Notes under the pieces: model-generated | Databases searched by the model: none | Seen by the model: the letters and a program-made list of their open reading frames with translations, nothing else | What the model was told of the DNA's origin: nothing | Shown here: piece after piece, positions 17,963 to 27,323 of the stretch | How the letters are laid out: each line of letters begins with the position of its first letter | Position numbering within the stretch: position 1 is the stretch's first letter | Position numbers and translations under genes: made by a program | NCBI GenBank assembly: GCA_963676095.1 | Contig: OY781040.1 | Location: 7,564,001-7,628,000 of the forward strand | Direction: 5' to 3' | Length of the DNA stretch: 64,000 nt | Origin: G963676095 sp963676095 | GTDB lineage: Bacteria > Bacteroidota > Bacteroidia > Bacteroidales > Prolixibacteraceae

Positions 17963-18415
17963 CAGAGTGCCAAGGATTTTGCCGCTCGGAACTGCACAAT
18001 TTTAAGCAGCTGATTGGTGCTGGATACGATATAGAAAGAGTCGAGTATATCCTAGGGAATGGGAACCGTTGTGTTTACAAGATATTCGGGTTCTGTTTAT
18101 AATTGCCACTAACTCGGTTGTCTGCCTCAGCCAAAAAAATACCTGATGCGTTTCAGTTTTTCCTCCAATTTACGACAAACCAGAATAAATTACATTAATC
18201 TTAGAAAGAATAATTCTGAGTTTTACCAAGTTCATGGCTTTTAAAGTGAACCCGTAGATTACTGAATACTGCAATATAAAATTATTTATGACAATTTTTG
18301 GAATATAGCCAATTGTTTTATTACCAACCTGCTATATTTTTCAGTGTCATTATCCCAAGCTGGATATTTCCCAACTTGCATTCAAGAAACACAATGCCTC
18401 CCAGAAGCCAGAAAA
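17963..18415. other. Non-coding or decayed stretch with a dispersed repeat copy
   Basis: I see no intact gene in these 450 bp. A 36-residue open stretch on the plus strand (ELHNFKQLIGAGYDIERVEY...) ends at a stop near 18101 and matches nothing I recognise. Positions 18166-18252 hold one copy of an 87-bp repeat whose second copy is at 30124-30208. Confidence 0.5.
18166..18252 (+). repeat. Dispersed 87-bp repeat, copy 1
   Basis: The block starts CAATTTACG, has AATAATTCTGA in the middle and ends GGCTTTTAAAGTGAACC. The same words in the same order and spacing occur at 30124-30208. By eye about three quarters of positions agree. Confidence 0.75.
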
Positions 18416-18462
18416 TCACAGTGGTAACCGTGAGTAACGATAAGACCCATTCAATGTTTTCT

Positions 18463-18720
18463 TTAAAGACGTAGGTACAAGCATGAAAAAAGATACGAGC
18501 ATCCCACCATTAATAAACCGTAAGCCAAGGATAACTGGGTAATTAATTCGATCGTTCCTCCAATAATAAAAGACCATGCCATTACACGAAATAATTTTTC
18601 GTGGTTCAGGTAATAAATTTTGATTGACCATCCACATCTCATAGCAATACTTTTATACATAATTGCTATGAAACCAGCGATAATCGCTGAAAGTGAAGAA
18701 AAAATAAAACTATTTACCAT
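18463..18720 (-). CDS. Small membrane protein of unknown function, possibly a remnant
   Basis: The 85-residue ORF has two or three hydrophobic segments (NSFIFSSLSAIIAGFIAIMY; AWSFIIGGTIELITQLSLAY; LLMVGCSYLFSCLYL). I do not recognise the family. It lies in a decaying region between pseudogenes and the HipBA operon. It could be a fragment of a larger gene. Confidence 0.4.
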   Translation of the reverse strand: MVNSFIFSSLSAIIAGFIAIMYKSIAMRCGWSIKIYYLNHEKLFRVMAWSFIIGGTIELITQLSLAYGLLMVGCSYLFSCLYLRL

Positions 18721-19161
18721 TGTATCAAATAGATTTTAAGACTGTTCCGGAATAACCCGATAAAGTGAAAAGAAATACGTTGGGAACACAATTAAAAAAC
18801 CTATTCAAATCCATGATCTACAGATGTTCAAATTTTGAATTGAGTGCACCCAAGCGGAGAAATATCGAACTTGTTGCTTAAAGATTATGACGCTGTGACG
18901 AAGTTTATTAGTACTGATACGCAAAAAAGAAAATTCAAATTATGAATTAGTTAAGACATAATCGATTTAACTACGAACTCACTATTTAATCACACAACTG
19001 GTAGTTTTTAAAACGGATTTACCAGTTTGATTTGCTGCCCATAGTGATTGTATTTTATTTTGTTTAGAAGTACTCTGATTCAATTGAGTATATATTGCAT
19101 TCTTTAAGTGTTGTTTATTTAATACATTTAGTTTATATTTGTTGATAATAAACAACAAGTC
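18721..19161. other. AT-rich intergenic region upstream of hipBA
   Basis: I find no gene here. The end nearest hipB contains TTGTTGATAATAAACAA (about 19138-19154), an imperfect inverted repeat just before the start codon. It is placed where a HipB operator would be expected; this is a guess from position. Confidence 0.35.
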
Positions 19162-19455
19162 ATGCAATCTAAAAAGCAAACACTACTCCCAAAGTTCCAA
19201 AAGATATTTGAACAAATAGGTGAAAATATTAAGTTAGCCAGAAAACGGCGGAACCTAACGACCATACAAGTAGCGGAACGGGCTGGTATTGACCGTTCTA
19301 CATTATACCACATTGAAAAAGGAAATCCCAGCGTTTCGCTGGGTTCATATTTTAATGTACTTAGGGTATTGGGACTTCAGGATGACTTCTTGAAACTGGC
19401 TGCCGACGACGAATTTGGAAGAAGATTGCAGGATTTAAAATTGATTGGGAAATAA
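19162..19455 (+). CDS. hipB: HipB-like XRE-family antitoxin/repressor
   Basis: The 97-residue protein contains one helix-turn-helix of the XRE/HipB type (about 20-75: IKLARKRRNLTTIQVAERAG, then a DRSTLYHIEKGNPSVSLGSY segment). It ends 3 bp before the HipA gene, so the two are an operon. In this family the small protein binds the HipA kinase, neutralises it and represses the operon. Confidence 0.88.
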   Translation: MQSKKQTLLPKFQKIFEQIGENIKLARKRRNLTTIQVAERAGIDRSTLYHIEKGNPSVSLGSYFNVLRVLGLQDDFLKLAADDEFGRRLQDLKLIGK

Positions 19456-19458
19456 ATC

Positions 19459-20706
19459 ATGGCAGACAAAACAGATATATGGGTATATGCTGATTGGAAA
19501 GGTATGCCATCTCCAAAATGTATAGGAATATTGTCAGCTCAACAGGCTAAAGGAAGGAAAGCTTTTAGTTTTTCTTATGATGCGAACTGGATCAGCTCTC
19601 AGGAACAATTGCTGCTTGACCCGGATATTGCCTGGTATAGTGGGCAACAATATCCCAATGGAAAGGAAAATTTTGGAGTCTTTCTGGATTCTATGCCCGA
19701 CACATGGGGCAGAACACTATTGAAACGGCGGGCAGCATTAAATGCAAAAGAGCTGGGCAAGCCAACACCTGTATTGTATGATATTGATTTTCTTTTAGGG
19801 GTACATGATTTAAACCGTATGGGAGCTCTACGGTTTAAAAGAGAACCCGATGGAGATTTTCTGGACAACGATCCTGTTTCGCCCACTCCGCCTTGGGCAA
19901 GTATCCGGGAACTACAGCATGGGGCAAAACTGGTTGAATCCAATGAAGATACAGTTGAAGTAAGAAAATGGCTTGCCATGCTGATGGCTCCGGGTTCTTC
20001 ACTCGGAGGAGCCAGGCCAAAAGCTAATATTCTGGATGAATATGGTCATCCCTGGATTGCCAAATTTCCATCAAAAAATGATACCATAGACAAAGGGGCC
20101 TGGGAATATCTGGCATATCGTCTCGCTGTTGATTCCGGCATCAATATGGCTGAATCCCGGCTGGAACATATCGCCGGTCCTTATCACACTTTTTTCACCA
20201 AACGATTTGACAGGGAAAGGCAAAACCGGATTCATTTTGCTTCAGCTATGACGATGACCGGGAAAAACGAAGAACTCATCCGTGATGAGATGCCTTCTTA
20301 CCTGAATATCGTAGAATTCATTCAGTTTTCTGGAATACAGATAGAAGAGGATTTACTCCAGCTATGGAGACGAATAGTTTTCAATATACTAATTTCCAAT
20401 ACCGATGATCATCTGAGAAATCATGGCTTTATACTCACTAACAAGGGCTGGCGTTTATCTCCGGCTTTTGATATTAATCCCTCAATCGACAAAGTTGGAT
20501 TGGCATTGAACATTGATATGGATAACAATTCGCCGGATATTGACCTTGTAAAAAGTGTTGGGGTCTATTTCAGGTTAGGGAAAAAAGAAATGGACAATAT
20601 AATTGATGAAGTGAAATCTGGAATATCCGGATGGAAGAAAATAGCGACTGAGATAGGAATACCTCGAAACGAGCAAATGCTAATGGCTGCTGCGTTTAAA
20701 GTTTAA
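19459..20706 (+). CDS. hipA: HipA-like serine/threonine kinase toxin
   Basis: At 415 residues this is a full-length HipA with its N-terminal subdomain (about 5-115). SSLGGARPKA near residue 180 is the glycine-rich ATP loop, NTDDHLRNHGF near 315 contains the catalytic Asp and Asn, and AFDINP near 337 is the metal-binding motif. Family members phosphorylate translation factors such as glutamyl-tRNA synthetase and cause growth arrest. The target here is unknown. All key residues look intact, so the pair should be functional. Confidence 0.9.
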   Translation: MADKTDIWVYADWKGMPSPKCIGILSAQQAKGRKAFSFSYDANWISSQEQLLLDPDIAWYSGQQYPNGKENFGVFLDSMPDTWGRTLLKRRAALNAKELGKPTPVLYDIDFLLGVHDLNRMGALRFKREPDGDFLDNDPVSPTPPWASIRELQHGAKLVESNEDTVEVRKWLAMLMAPGSSLGGARPKANILDEYGHPWIAKFPSKNDTIDKGAWEYLAYRLAVDSGINMAESRLEHIAGPYHTFFTKRFDRERQNRIHFASAMTMTGKNEELIRDEMPSYLNIVEFIQFSGIQIEEDLLQLWRRIVFNILISNTDDHLRNHGFILTNKGWRLSPAFDINPSIDKVGLALNIDMDNNSPDIDLVKSVGVYFRLGKKEMDNIIDEVKSGISGWKKIATEIGIPRNEQMLMAAAFKV

Positions 20707-20729
20707 GGAATTGTTGTTTCAACAAACAA

Positions 20730-23705
20730 ATGGAAAATTTTCAAACAAAAATATCCTTGTTCCGATCCCTTTTCAAAGGGAGGGAAGATGTTTTTGCTAC
20801 CCGGTGGGAGAAAGACAAAAAAAGCGGTTATATGCCTGCATACTTTTTCGATCCCTACCGTTACCGTACCCATAAAATGAAAGGCGGAACTTTTCAGAAC
20901 TATCCCGACAAATCCTATCTCCAACTGACCGATGACCAGATTGCCAAACATCTGAATGGTGAACAGGTTGTTGGTTTGTATCCGCTACTATCAGACAATA
21001 CCTCATGGTTTATTGCCGCTGACTTTGATGAAGGCGATTGGATTGCATCCTGTAAAACGTTTATTCAGGCATGCAATGATGTCTCCTTACCTGCGTATTT
21101 TGAACGCTCACGTTCCGGAAATGGCGGGCATATTTGGATATTCTTTGACAAACCATTTTCTGCTTTTAAAAGCAGAAAAGTAATCTTATCACTATTAACT
21201 TCATCGGGTATTGTATCAGCATTTGATAAGAATACCGGTTTTGACAGGTTGTTCCCCAACCAAGACTACCACTCGGGAAAAGGATTTGGAAACCTCATTG
21301 CACTGCCATTAAATGGGACTTCACTGCTACAGGGCAACAGTTGTTTTATCGACCCGATATCTTTACGTTCTTATGCTGACCAATGGCAATTTCTTCGACA
21401 AATAGAACGGGTTTCAACGGAGCATCTTGAAGGATTGTTTTCCAAACTATTGAATGATTCACAACAGGAAAGCGATAATGGCGAACTAAACATTACACTG
21501 AAGAATAACATTGTACTGAACAGAAATGCCATTGCTCCGATATTATTCCATTTTATTAAAGAGGAACTGAATTTTCTGAACACGGAATTTATTATCAAAA
21601 AGAATAGCGGCAGGAATACTTTCGGCACTGACCGGTATTTCCGCTTCATTGAAGAACTGGGTAATACTATTCTTTTGCCCAAAGGGTTCATTGGAAAGCT
21701 AATCCGTTTTTGCCGGGAAAATTCGATAGCATATAATTTTATAGATCAACGGAATTTGAATAGCCCGGTTACCTATTCATTTCAGGCAACTCTTCGCCCT
21801 TATCAACAGGAAAGCATGGGAGTTATCAGTAAAAAAGACATCGGAGTTATTGTGGCGCCACCAGGTTCCGGTAAAACGGTGATGGCATTGAAAATTGTGG
21901 CAGAAAAACGGCAGCCAGCATTGATCGTTGTTCACCGAAAACAACTTGCCCTGCAATGGATGGAAAGAATTGAAGCTTTTTTAGGTATTGTACAAAAGGA
22001 TATTGGCCATATCGGACAGGGAAAAACTAAGATCGGGAAACAGCTCACCGTAGCCACGATACAAAGCCTTGCCAAGGCTGACTTACAAAATCTCACAGAT
22101 ATGTTCGGGCTTATCATTGTAGATGAATGCCACCACATTCCTGCTGAAACATTCCGTAATACCATTGGTAAATTCAACTCCCGTTATCTTTATGGATTAA
22201 CAGCAACTCCCTTCAGAAAATACGATGATGGCAGGCTCATCTTTATACACCTTGGTGAGGTAATTGCAGAAATTCGGACGAATGAACTCTCTGCTTCAAA
22301 TTACCCCGAAATTATTATCCGGAATACACAACTGGATATTCCATTTAACGCAAAAACCGACCGGTTTGAAACTTTATCCAAAATACTGGTACATGATTCA
22401 GAAAGGAACAAGCTTATATTACGGGATTTGGTCATTGAATTAAATAAAGGGAAGAAGGTTGTTGCCTTAACGGAAAGGAAAGAACATATTGATACTTTAC
22501 AACAATTTCTCAAACAATCGTTCGAAACGATAACTCTAAGTGGTGATGATTCAGAAAGCAGCAGGATTATAAAATGGAAGCTGTTGAAGGCAGGTAGCTA
22601 CCAGGCATTGATTACCACCGGCCAGTTTTTTGGGGAAGGCTCTGATCTGCAAAATACTCAATGCCTGTTTCTGGTCTACCCTTTTTCTTTTGAGGGCAAA
22701 TTGATCCAATATATGGGCAGGGTACAACGGTCGGAAATCAGCCCAACAATTTATGATTACAGGGATATTAAAATAGATTACCTGAACCGTATGTTTCTAA
22801 AAAGGAATGTCTATTACCGGAAACTGGAGAAGCAAAGGACACTATTTGATTTGCCAGACGATGGAAGTATCGATCAATCGATACCACTAGATGAAGAAAT
22901 AATCATAGAAAGAACCGTCAAGGTTAAAATAGAAGATTTGGAATTTCTATATGGCAGTTTTCAATTCCGGTATAGTATTCCGGAATATTCCGAAGAATTG
23001 ATCTTCGATATTGAAAACCTGAATATCCGTCCTGAATTTGAGGTACTGAAACCTTATTTTGAGAAATTCTTTAAATCGAAAACAGTAACAGTCTTCATAA
23101 CAGCCATTACGGATATACGGAAAGTAGTCACAGCTTTGTCTGCAAGCTCATCCGATCTTGAAAAGCTGAACAGGGAAATCGTGGAAAGTGTAAGGTTCCG
23201 TTTTGTGGAAAAGAATTTTTTTGGCAAAAAATTTCCAATAGAACAAAAAGGCTTAATTAAAGACCTTAGCAACGGAACTGGAAACAACATTTATGAATCA
23301 GCGGAAGAATTGCTTTCAGATGTTTTGATCAAAGGCAACTATAAACACCAAAGGCAGTTACATTATCTTTCAGAACAGCATGACGGCAGTGTCTTGAAGA
23401 TCCGGTTTGTTTTAAGCCCTTTTGCCTTTGTTTTTTTACTTACGGGCAACGAGCAATATCATATTGTGATGGAAACGTTAGATACTGAAGAGGCCACTTA
23501 CATCTGGCACTTGCCTAAAAATATTAATGCGCTAAAACAAGGCATCCTGGAAATAGACATACATCTAAACAAAATCCATAATGACGGCAGGCAAGTATTT
23601 CTGGAAACAAATCCAATCAACTTTAGCAGAATATTGCATGATTATTCTGATGAACGTAAGGGGTTTGTTTTATGGAAAGATGCATTGGACGAAAGGCTTG
23701 TTTAG
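20730..23705 (+). CDS. TOTE-type archaeo-eukaryotic primase fused to SF2 DEAD/DEAH helicase
   Basis: The 991-residue protein starts with an archaeo-eukaryotic primase domain: AADFDEGDW (metal-binding DFD at 98-100), SRSGNGGHIWIFF near 127-139 and GKGFGNLIALP around 190. A superfamily 2 helicase follows with Walker A PPGSGKT near 377, DECHH near 464, LTATPFR and motif VI QYMGRVQR. TOTE systems are predicted conflict/transposon-linked nucleic acid systems. It begins 23 bp after hipA and may be co-transcribed. The C-terminal third after the helicase has no motif I recognise. Confidence 0.85.
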   Translation: MENFQTKISLFRSLFKGREDVFATRWEKDKKSGYMPAYFFDPYRYRTHKMKGGTFQNYPDKSYLQLTDDQIAKHLNGEQVVGLYPLLSDNTSWFIAADFDEGDWIASCKTFIQACNDVSLPAYFERSRSGNGGHIWIFFDKPFSAFKSRKVILSLLTSSGIVSAFDKNTGFDRLFPNQDYHSGKGFGNLIALPLNGTSLLQGNSCFIDPISLRSYADQWQFLRQIERVSTEHLEGLFSKLLNDSQQESDNGELNITLKNNIVLNRNAIAPILFHFIKEELNFLNTEFIIKKNSGRNTFGTDRYFRFIEELGNTILLPKGFIGKLIRFCRENSIAYNFIDQRNLNSPVTYSFQATLRPYQQESMGVISKKDIGVIVAPPGSGKTVMALKIVAEKRQPALIVVHRKQLALQWMERIEAFLGIVQKDIGHIGQGKTKIGKQLTVATIQSLAKADLQNLTDMFGLIIVDECHHIPAETFRNTIGKFNSRYLYGLTATPFRKYDDGRLIFIHLGEVIAEIRTNELSASNYPEIIIRNTQLDIPFNAKTDRFETLSKILVHDSERNKLILRDLVIELNKGKKVVALTERKEHIDTLQQFLKQSFETITLSGDDSESSRIIKWKLLKAGSYQALITTGQFFGEGSDLQNTQCLFLVYPFSFEGKLIQYMGRVQRSEISPTIYDYRDIKIDYLNRMFLKRNVYYRKLEKQRTLFDLPDDGSIDQSIPLDEEIIIERTVKVKIEDLEFLYGSFQFRYSIPEYSEELIFDIENLNIRPEFEVLKPYFEKFFKSKTVTVFITAITDIRKVVTALSASSSDLEKLNREIVESVRFRFVEKNFFGKKFPIEQKGLIKDLSNGTGNNIYESAEELLSDVLIKGNYKHQRQLHYLSEQHDGSVLKIRFVLSPFAFVFLLTGNEQYHIVMETLDTEEATYIWHLPKNINALKQGILEIDIHLNKIHNDGRQVFLETNPINFSRILHDYSDERKGFVLWKDALDERLV

Positions 23706-23730
23706 AGCGATCCCTTACCGGACTCGAACC
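23706..23730 (-). other. tRNA T-arm-like sequence, candidate integration (att) site
   Basis: Read on the minus strand this contains GGTTCGAGTCCGG followed by TAAGGGATCG, the look of a tRNA T-loop and 3' acceptor end. The upstream sequence does not fold into a tRNA, so only the last about 25 nt are present. It lies directly after the helicase stop codon and 294 bp before the integrase gene, where an att copy of a tRNA-targeting tyrosine recombinase would be expected. Confidence 0.45.
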
Positions 23731-23973
23731 TCAAATATTAATGTATATCAATGAATTGTGGAATTAACAACAGACTCTGTTAGATTTATCGAACAAAAAA
23801 ATCCTTCAGAATCATTGATTTTGATGGATTTTTAAAATTTCAGTGCCCAGAACAAGACATTTTATAGGGAATTATTATTATTCTATAATATCGATAAAAT
23901 AGAAGAATATCAGTTCATTACATCAAAAATTAAAGTATTTAAGAATAAATGAAATTCATCATATTTCATAAAT

Positions 23974-23995
23974 GTGTTGGGAAAGTGTTGGGAAA
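23974..23995 (+). repeat. Two tandem 11-bp direct repeats upstream of the integrase
   Basis: GTGTTGGGAAA occurs twice in direct tandem 29 bp before the integrase start. It could be an arm-type recombinase binding site or part of the promoter. That role is only inferred from position. Confidence 0.5.
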
Positions 23996-24023
23996 GCTAT
24001 AAATTGCCTGAAAAAATAAAACA

Positions 24024-25277
24024 ATGGCAACAGGATTCTATCTTAATAAATTTTCAATATACGCTCTTTTCACGAAACAAAAAAGTGGGAAAAGAATAAG
24101 ACTTGAATATTATCCTGGGATTGCACTTGAAAATCCTGATAAAGAGTGGGATCAGGGCAAACAGAGAACAAAAGACAAGGATAAAAAAGAAAAATTAGAT
24201 GACATCCAAAAATACATAAATGATATAGTCAAGGAAGTTGATCCGTTTACGCTTACCAATGAAACATTTACCGACCTCATTAATGAAAAGCTAACCGGGA
24301 AAAAACAAAAACAGACTTCCTTCTTTGAGTATGCAGATACTTTCATCAAGAATGCCAGGAAAGAAAAAGGTCATGAATTTGCCAACTCTTTCCGGACCGT
24401 ATTGAATAAGCTTGAAGAATATGATCCCTCATTAACCTTCGAGAAGATCGATAAGAAATTTTACCGTGAATTCAAAGTAAATCTTGAAAAACAGGGCTTC
24501 TCAAAGAATTATATCGGATCGATGATACGGGACCTGAAACGGATCCTTAACCGGGCAACTGATGATGAAATTAATACGAACCTGACATACGAAAAATTCA
24601 GTGTTGACGCAGAAGACGTTTTCAACATTTATCTCGGCGAAGAAGAAATCGAAAGAATTTATAACCTTGAAATATCCGATAATGATATAATTACACTTCA
24701 GAAAGAAGGTAAAAATAAAGAAGTATTTATTTCCAAATCAAATATAGAAAGGCAAAAGGATGCACTGAACAGGGCCAAAAAATTGTTCGTTATCGGGTGC
24801 TGGACAGGTCTCAGGGTTGAGAATTATCTTTCAATAGACCCGAATATACAGATAGATATTGAGAAGGGTATTATTCACGCCATTGCCAACAAAAACGGCC
24901 CTAAACTTGAAATCCCAATGCACAGGCTGGTCAGACAGATCATTGAGAAAGACGGCTTCCCGGAAACAATCTCTCAACAAAAACTAAACAAGCAAATAAA
25001 GATCCTTGGTAAGCTGGCCGGACTGGATGAGATCATTACTTTCCCCAGGACAGAAGGAGGAAAAAGAAAAGAATACTCCCTGCCAAAATATGAAATGATA
25101 ACCTCTCATACTGCCAGAAGATCCTTTGCCAGTAACTTGTATCTCCGCGGTGTTCCGACACAGTTTATAAGGGCCATAACAGGACATAGAACGGAAAGGT
25201 CATTCAATAAATATACTCAGGCTGTTCAAAAGGATATGCTAACACAAAAGCTTAAGGATTTTGACGTGTGGGGATAG
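24024..25277 (+). CDS. Tyrosine recombinase/phage integrase, Bacteroidota SAM-like type
   Basis: The 417-residue protein has an arm-binding region, a SAM-like core-binding domain (about 100-185: SFFEYADTFIKNARKEKGHE), and a catalytic domain. Catalytic residues are visible: Arg in TGLRVENY near 264, HTARRS near 360, GHRTERS near 386 and the nucleophile Tyr in FNKYTQ near 394. It should integrate the element carrying the cargo genes, and possibly the prophage, at the adjacent site. It is not an integron integrase: the extra IntI helix is not seen and the cargo genes run towards its 3' end. Confidence 0.9.
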   Translation: MATGFYLNKFSIYALFTKQKSGKRIRLEYYPGIALENPDKEWDQGKQRTKDKDKKEKLDDIQKYINDIVKEVDPFTLTNETFTDLINEKLTGKKQKQTSFFEYADTFIKNARKEKGHEFANSFRTVLNKLEEYDPSLTFEKIDKKFYREFKVNLEKQGFSKNYIGSMIRDLKRILNRATDDEINTNLTYEKFSVDAEDVFNIYLGEEEIERIYNLEISDNDIITLQKEGKNKEVFISKSNIERQKDALNRAKKLFVIGCWTGLRVENYLSIDPNIQIDIEKGIIHAIANKNGPKLEIPMHRLVRQIIEKDGFPETISQQKLNKQIKILGKLAGLDEIITFPRTEGGKRKEYSLPKYEMITSHTARRSFASNLYLRGVPTQFIRAITGHRTERSFNKYTQAVQKDMLTQKLKDFDVWG

Positions 25278-25372
25278 TCTTGTTATTCTTTAATCCCCGC
25301 TATTTTAGAAGGATTTTGCCGACAATCAAAAAATTTATCTGGATAAGGCACTGTCAGACCAAAGAATTCTTC

Positions 25373-25615
25373 TTATTTCCATTTCTCCACTTCCTTAAGC
25401 AAATCCCTGGCTTCAGTTACTTTCCCTTTTTGATGATCCTCTTCTGATTGATCAATCATTCTATTGAACTCAGCCATTGACATTGGTTCCAATTCTCGGC
25501 TGGTCCTTTTAATTCGTTCCGAATGAAGTACCTTTTCCAGCTTGGTAATTAGCTTTTCATCCGAAACACGGAGAAATTCCCTGACAAAACTGAGTTTTCG
25601 TGTATCAATATCCAT
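25373..25615 (-). CDS. Orphan antitoxin-like protein of a RelE/ParE-type module
   Basis: The 80-residue charged helical protein (TRKLSFVREFLRVSDEKLIT, PMSMAEFNRMIDQSEEDHQK) resembles Bacteroidota antitoxins that normally precede a RelE/ParE toxin. Only 95 bp separate its stop from the integrase stop, so the toxin partner is absent. It may be a relic or an anti-toxin decoy. Confidence 0.55.
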   Translation of the reverse strand: MDIDTRKLSFVREFLRVSDEKLITKLEKVLHSERIKRTSRELEPMSMAEFNRMIDQSEEDHQKGKVTEARDLLKEVEKWK

Positions 25616-25822
25616 GCTTCACTCTTTTTTTCAAAAATAAGAAATTTCATTAGGAAACCCATAATACTCTGAATAATTTGGAGAAACCTTGATCGTAGGA
25701 CACTTTTCTCAAGCATATATATTAATCCTTACTTTTAAATGTTAAAATATGATAAAAGCAGGCTCGTTTATAAACAAAATATGCCATTTTTGCGTACTTT
25801 AACAAGAATTAAGGAGCAAGAA

Positions 25823-26065
25823 ATGAAAAGAAAAATAGCATATGCAAGCCTACTTATTGGTAGTTTCTTCCTAGGATTAGGCTTTTATTATGGCTTGATT
25901 TATTTTCCCCTCTCATTGTTCACTGATACCAGAGAGATAGCTTCAATTCTGATTTCATTATGTGTTTCTTTTGTGATTGTTATTTTAAATTTCAGGACTA
26001 TCTTGTCTCTTGTCAGCAGGTGGGTTGTCGAGCTTTTCCCGAGAAGATTCAATAAGGCTGCTTAA
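25823..26065 (+). CDS. Small two-helix membrane protein, unknown
   Basis: From the ATG at 25823, preceded by AAGGAG, the 80-residue product has two hydrophobic helices (AYASLLIGSFFLGLGFYYGL and IASILISLCVSFVIVILNF). It overlaps the 3' end of the convergent gene by 81 bp, which lowers confidence. I do not recognise it. Confidence 0.4.
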   Translation: MKRKIAYASLLIGSFFLGLGFYYGLIYFPLSLFTDTREIASILISLCVSFVIVILNFRTILSLVSRWVVELFPRRFNKAA

Positions 26066-27064
26066 ATTTTTATTTTTTTCTACTTCAAAATCTCTTAATT
26101 CTTGAAGTAAACGGGAAGCTCTTTTTTTCTCTTCTCTTTCTAAACTTCGGTCAAGGAAGTCACTTATTTTATCTAAGAGACTATTGGATTTAAAATGAAA
26201 TTTAAATTTATGTTCTTTGGGGTCAAACTCAATATCGTGTTCTCCTCCTGCCAGAACAGTAAATGCACCAATCATCAATAAACCAAAGGCAACAATACCA
26301 CCAAAGATAATAAGACCTGGGGATTGAAGATCAAATTTTACACTTATGTCTCCTGGTCGTATTTCCTCCCCATTATATTCAGAAGCTTTCCTTATAAACA
26401 ATAATAAATCACTATAGAAAGTTTCCATTTTAAAGGGATCAATCGCTTCATTTGTCTTTACCCGAAGAACAAGTGAGGCCCGTCCATCAACAGTATAAAA
26501 ATCAAATAAGGTATTGTTGATATATTCAGAATATTCAGTTACGTTATTTACTGTTTGATGCGCAAATATGAACCTGTAGAGGTTAGAATCTAGTGATAAT
26601 CGTCGAATATCTTTTCTTATCCAAAGGATCCTTTTCCGTTTAGTAAATCCACAAACACCATCATGAGCAACTTCCAAAGGAGTACTAACAACCTCCCCAA
26701 ATGAAAGTAGATCAGAATTTTCACTGGGTATTATAACAATATCTCCTTGTTTAATATCGTAGGCAAATTTTAGTAATTGACTAATTGCTTTAGCTTGACT
26801 CATCCTTACTCCCAATGATCCAGGTTCTCCTTCTACTGTGATTTTATTTTTTATAGTATTCTTCAACTCTTCATTCTCGGGGCTTTCATGAATTTTAGCT
26901 AGATCTGCGATAGGTATTTCATTCCACCCAATTGCAACGAATCCATTGTCTCTGAATACTTCATAATAATTTCCGGATAAAGTACGTACGAGCCAGTACT
27001 GTCTATTAGGGTTAACGATTGGAAGGTTTTCTAAAACCTGGTTAATGTTTAGTTCAGGAATCAT
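25985..27064 (-). CDS. PUA/EVE-like domain protein with one transmembrane helix
   Basis: I chose the ATG at 27064 (MIPELNINQ) because the residues upstream do not look like conserved protein. The first about 170 of 359 residues (YWLVRTLSGNYYEVFRDNGF, KQGDIVIIPS, FGEVVST) resemble the PUA/EVE-like nucleic-acid-sensing domains found in Mrr/McrB-type restriction proteins. A hydrophobic helix (about 251-275) and a charged, probably coiled-coil C-terminus follow. No nuclease motif is visible. The mix of a modified-base reader-like domain and a membrane anchor in a cargo island suggests a defence role, but that is inference. Confidence 0.5.
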   Translation of the reverse strand: MIPELNINQVLENLPIVNPNRQYWLVRTLSGNYYEVFRDNGFVAIGWNEIPIADLAKIHESPENEELKNTIKNKITVEGEPGSLGVRMSQAKAISQLLKFAYDIKQGDIVIIPSENSDLLSFGEVVSTPLEVAHDGVCGFTKRKRILWIRKDIRRLSLDSNLYRFIFAHQTVNNVTEYSEYINNTLFDFYTVDGRASLVLRVKTNEAIDPFKMETFYSDLLLFIRKASEYNGEEIRPGDISVKFDLQSPGLIIFGGIVAFGLLMIGAFTVLAGGEHDIEFDPKEHKFKFHFKSNSLLDKISDFLDRSLEREEKKRASRLLQELRDFEVEKNKNLSSLIESSREKLDNPPADKRQDSPEI

Positions 27065-27293
27065 AATTCGTATTTTATTCCTAAATATATCACATTTTAA
27101 ATGAATCAATAATCTGTCCAAAACAAAATTGTATTTTTCCCCTAAATATTTTGCATTTAAACAATAAGAGGTCACACTCGGGCAGAAAGATTAATTGTTA
27201 TAACTTCTCGTTTTTTTATCATGAACATCCGTCATGAATGCAAATGTAAATATTTATCGTCATTCGGTGATTTTAAAGAGGCTGTTGAGCTAG

Positions 27294-27310
27294 AGAACGC
27301 TTAATCGCTG
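27294..27310. repeat. Cassette-boundary-like motif (GCTTAATC type)
   Basis: GAACGCTTAATCGCTG lies 14 bp downstream of the mazF stop. The core GCTTAATC recurs at 31405 and 33558, each time just downstream of a minus-strand gene. Confidence 0.4.
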
Positions 27311-27323
27311 ATAAACGTTTTTA

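Noticed and set aside
18982..19179. 65-residue minus-strand ORF upstream of hipB
   Set aside because: It covers the expected hipB promoter/operator, has low-complexity composition and no recognisable domain.
23706..23790. Intact tRNA gene on the minus strand
   Set aside because: Only the T-loop and 3' part match; the upstream sequence gives no T-stem partner, anticodon arm or D-arm.
24024..25277. Integron integrase driving the cassette-like repeats
   Set aside because: The protein is a Bacteroidota SAM-like phage or transposon integrase; no IntI-specific extra helix is seen, and the cargo genes run towards its 3' end, opposite to the intI-attI layout.
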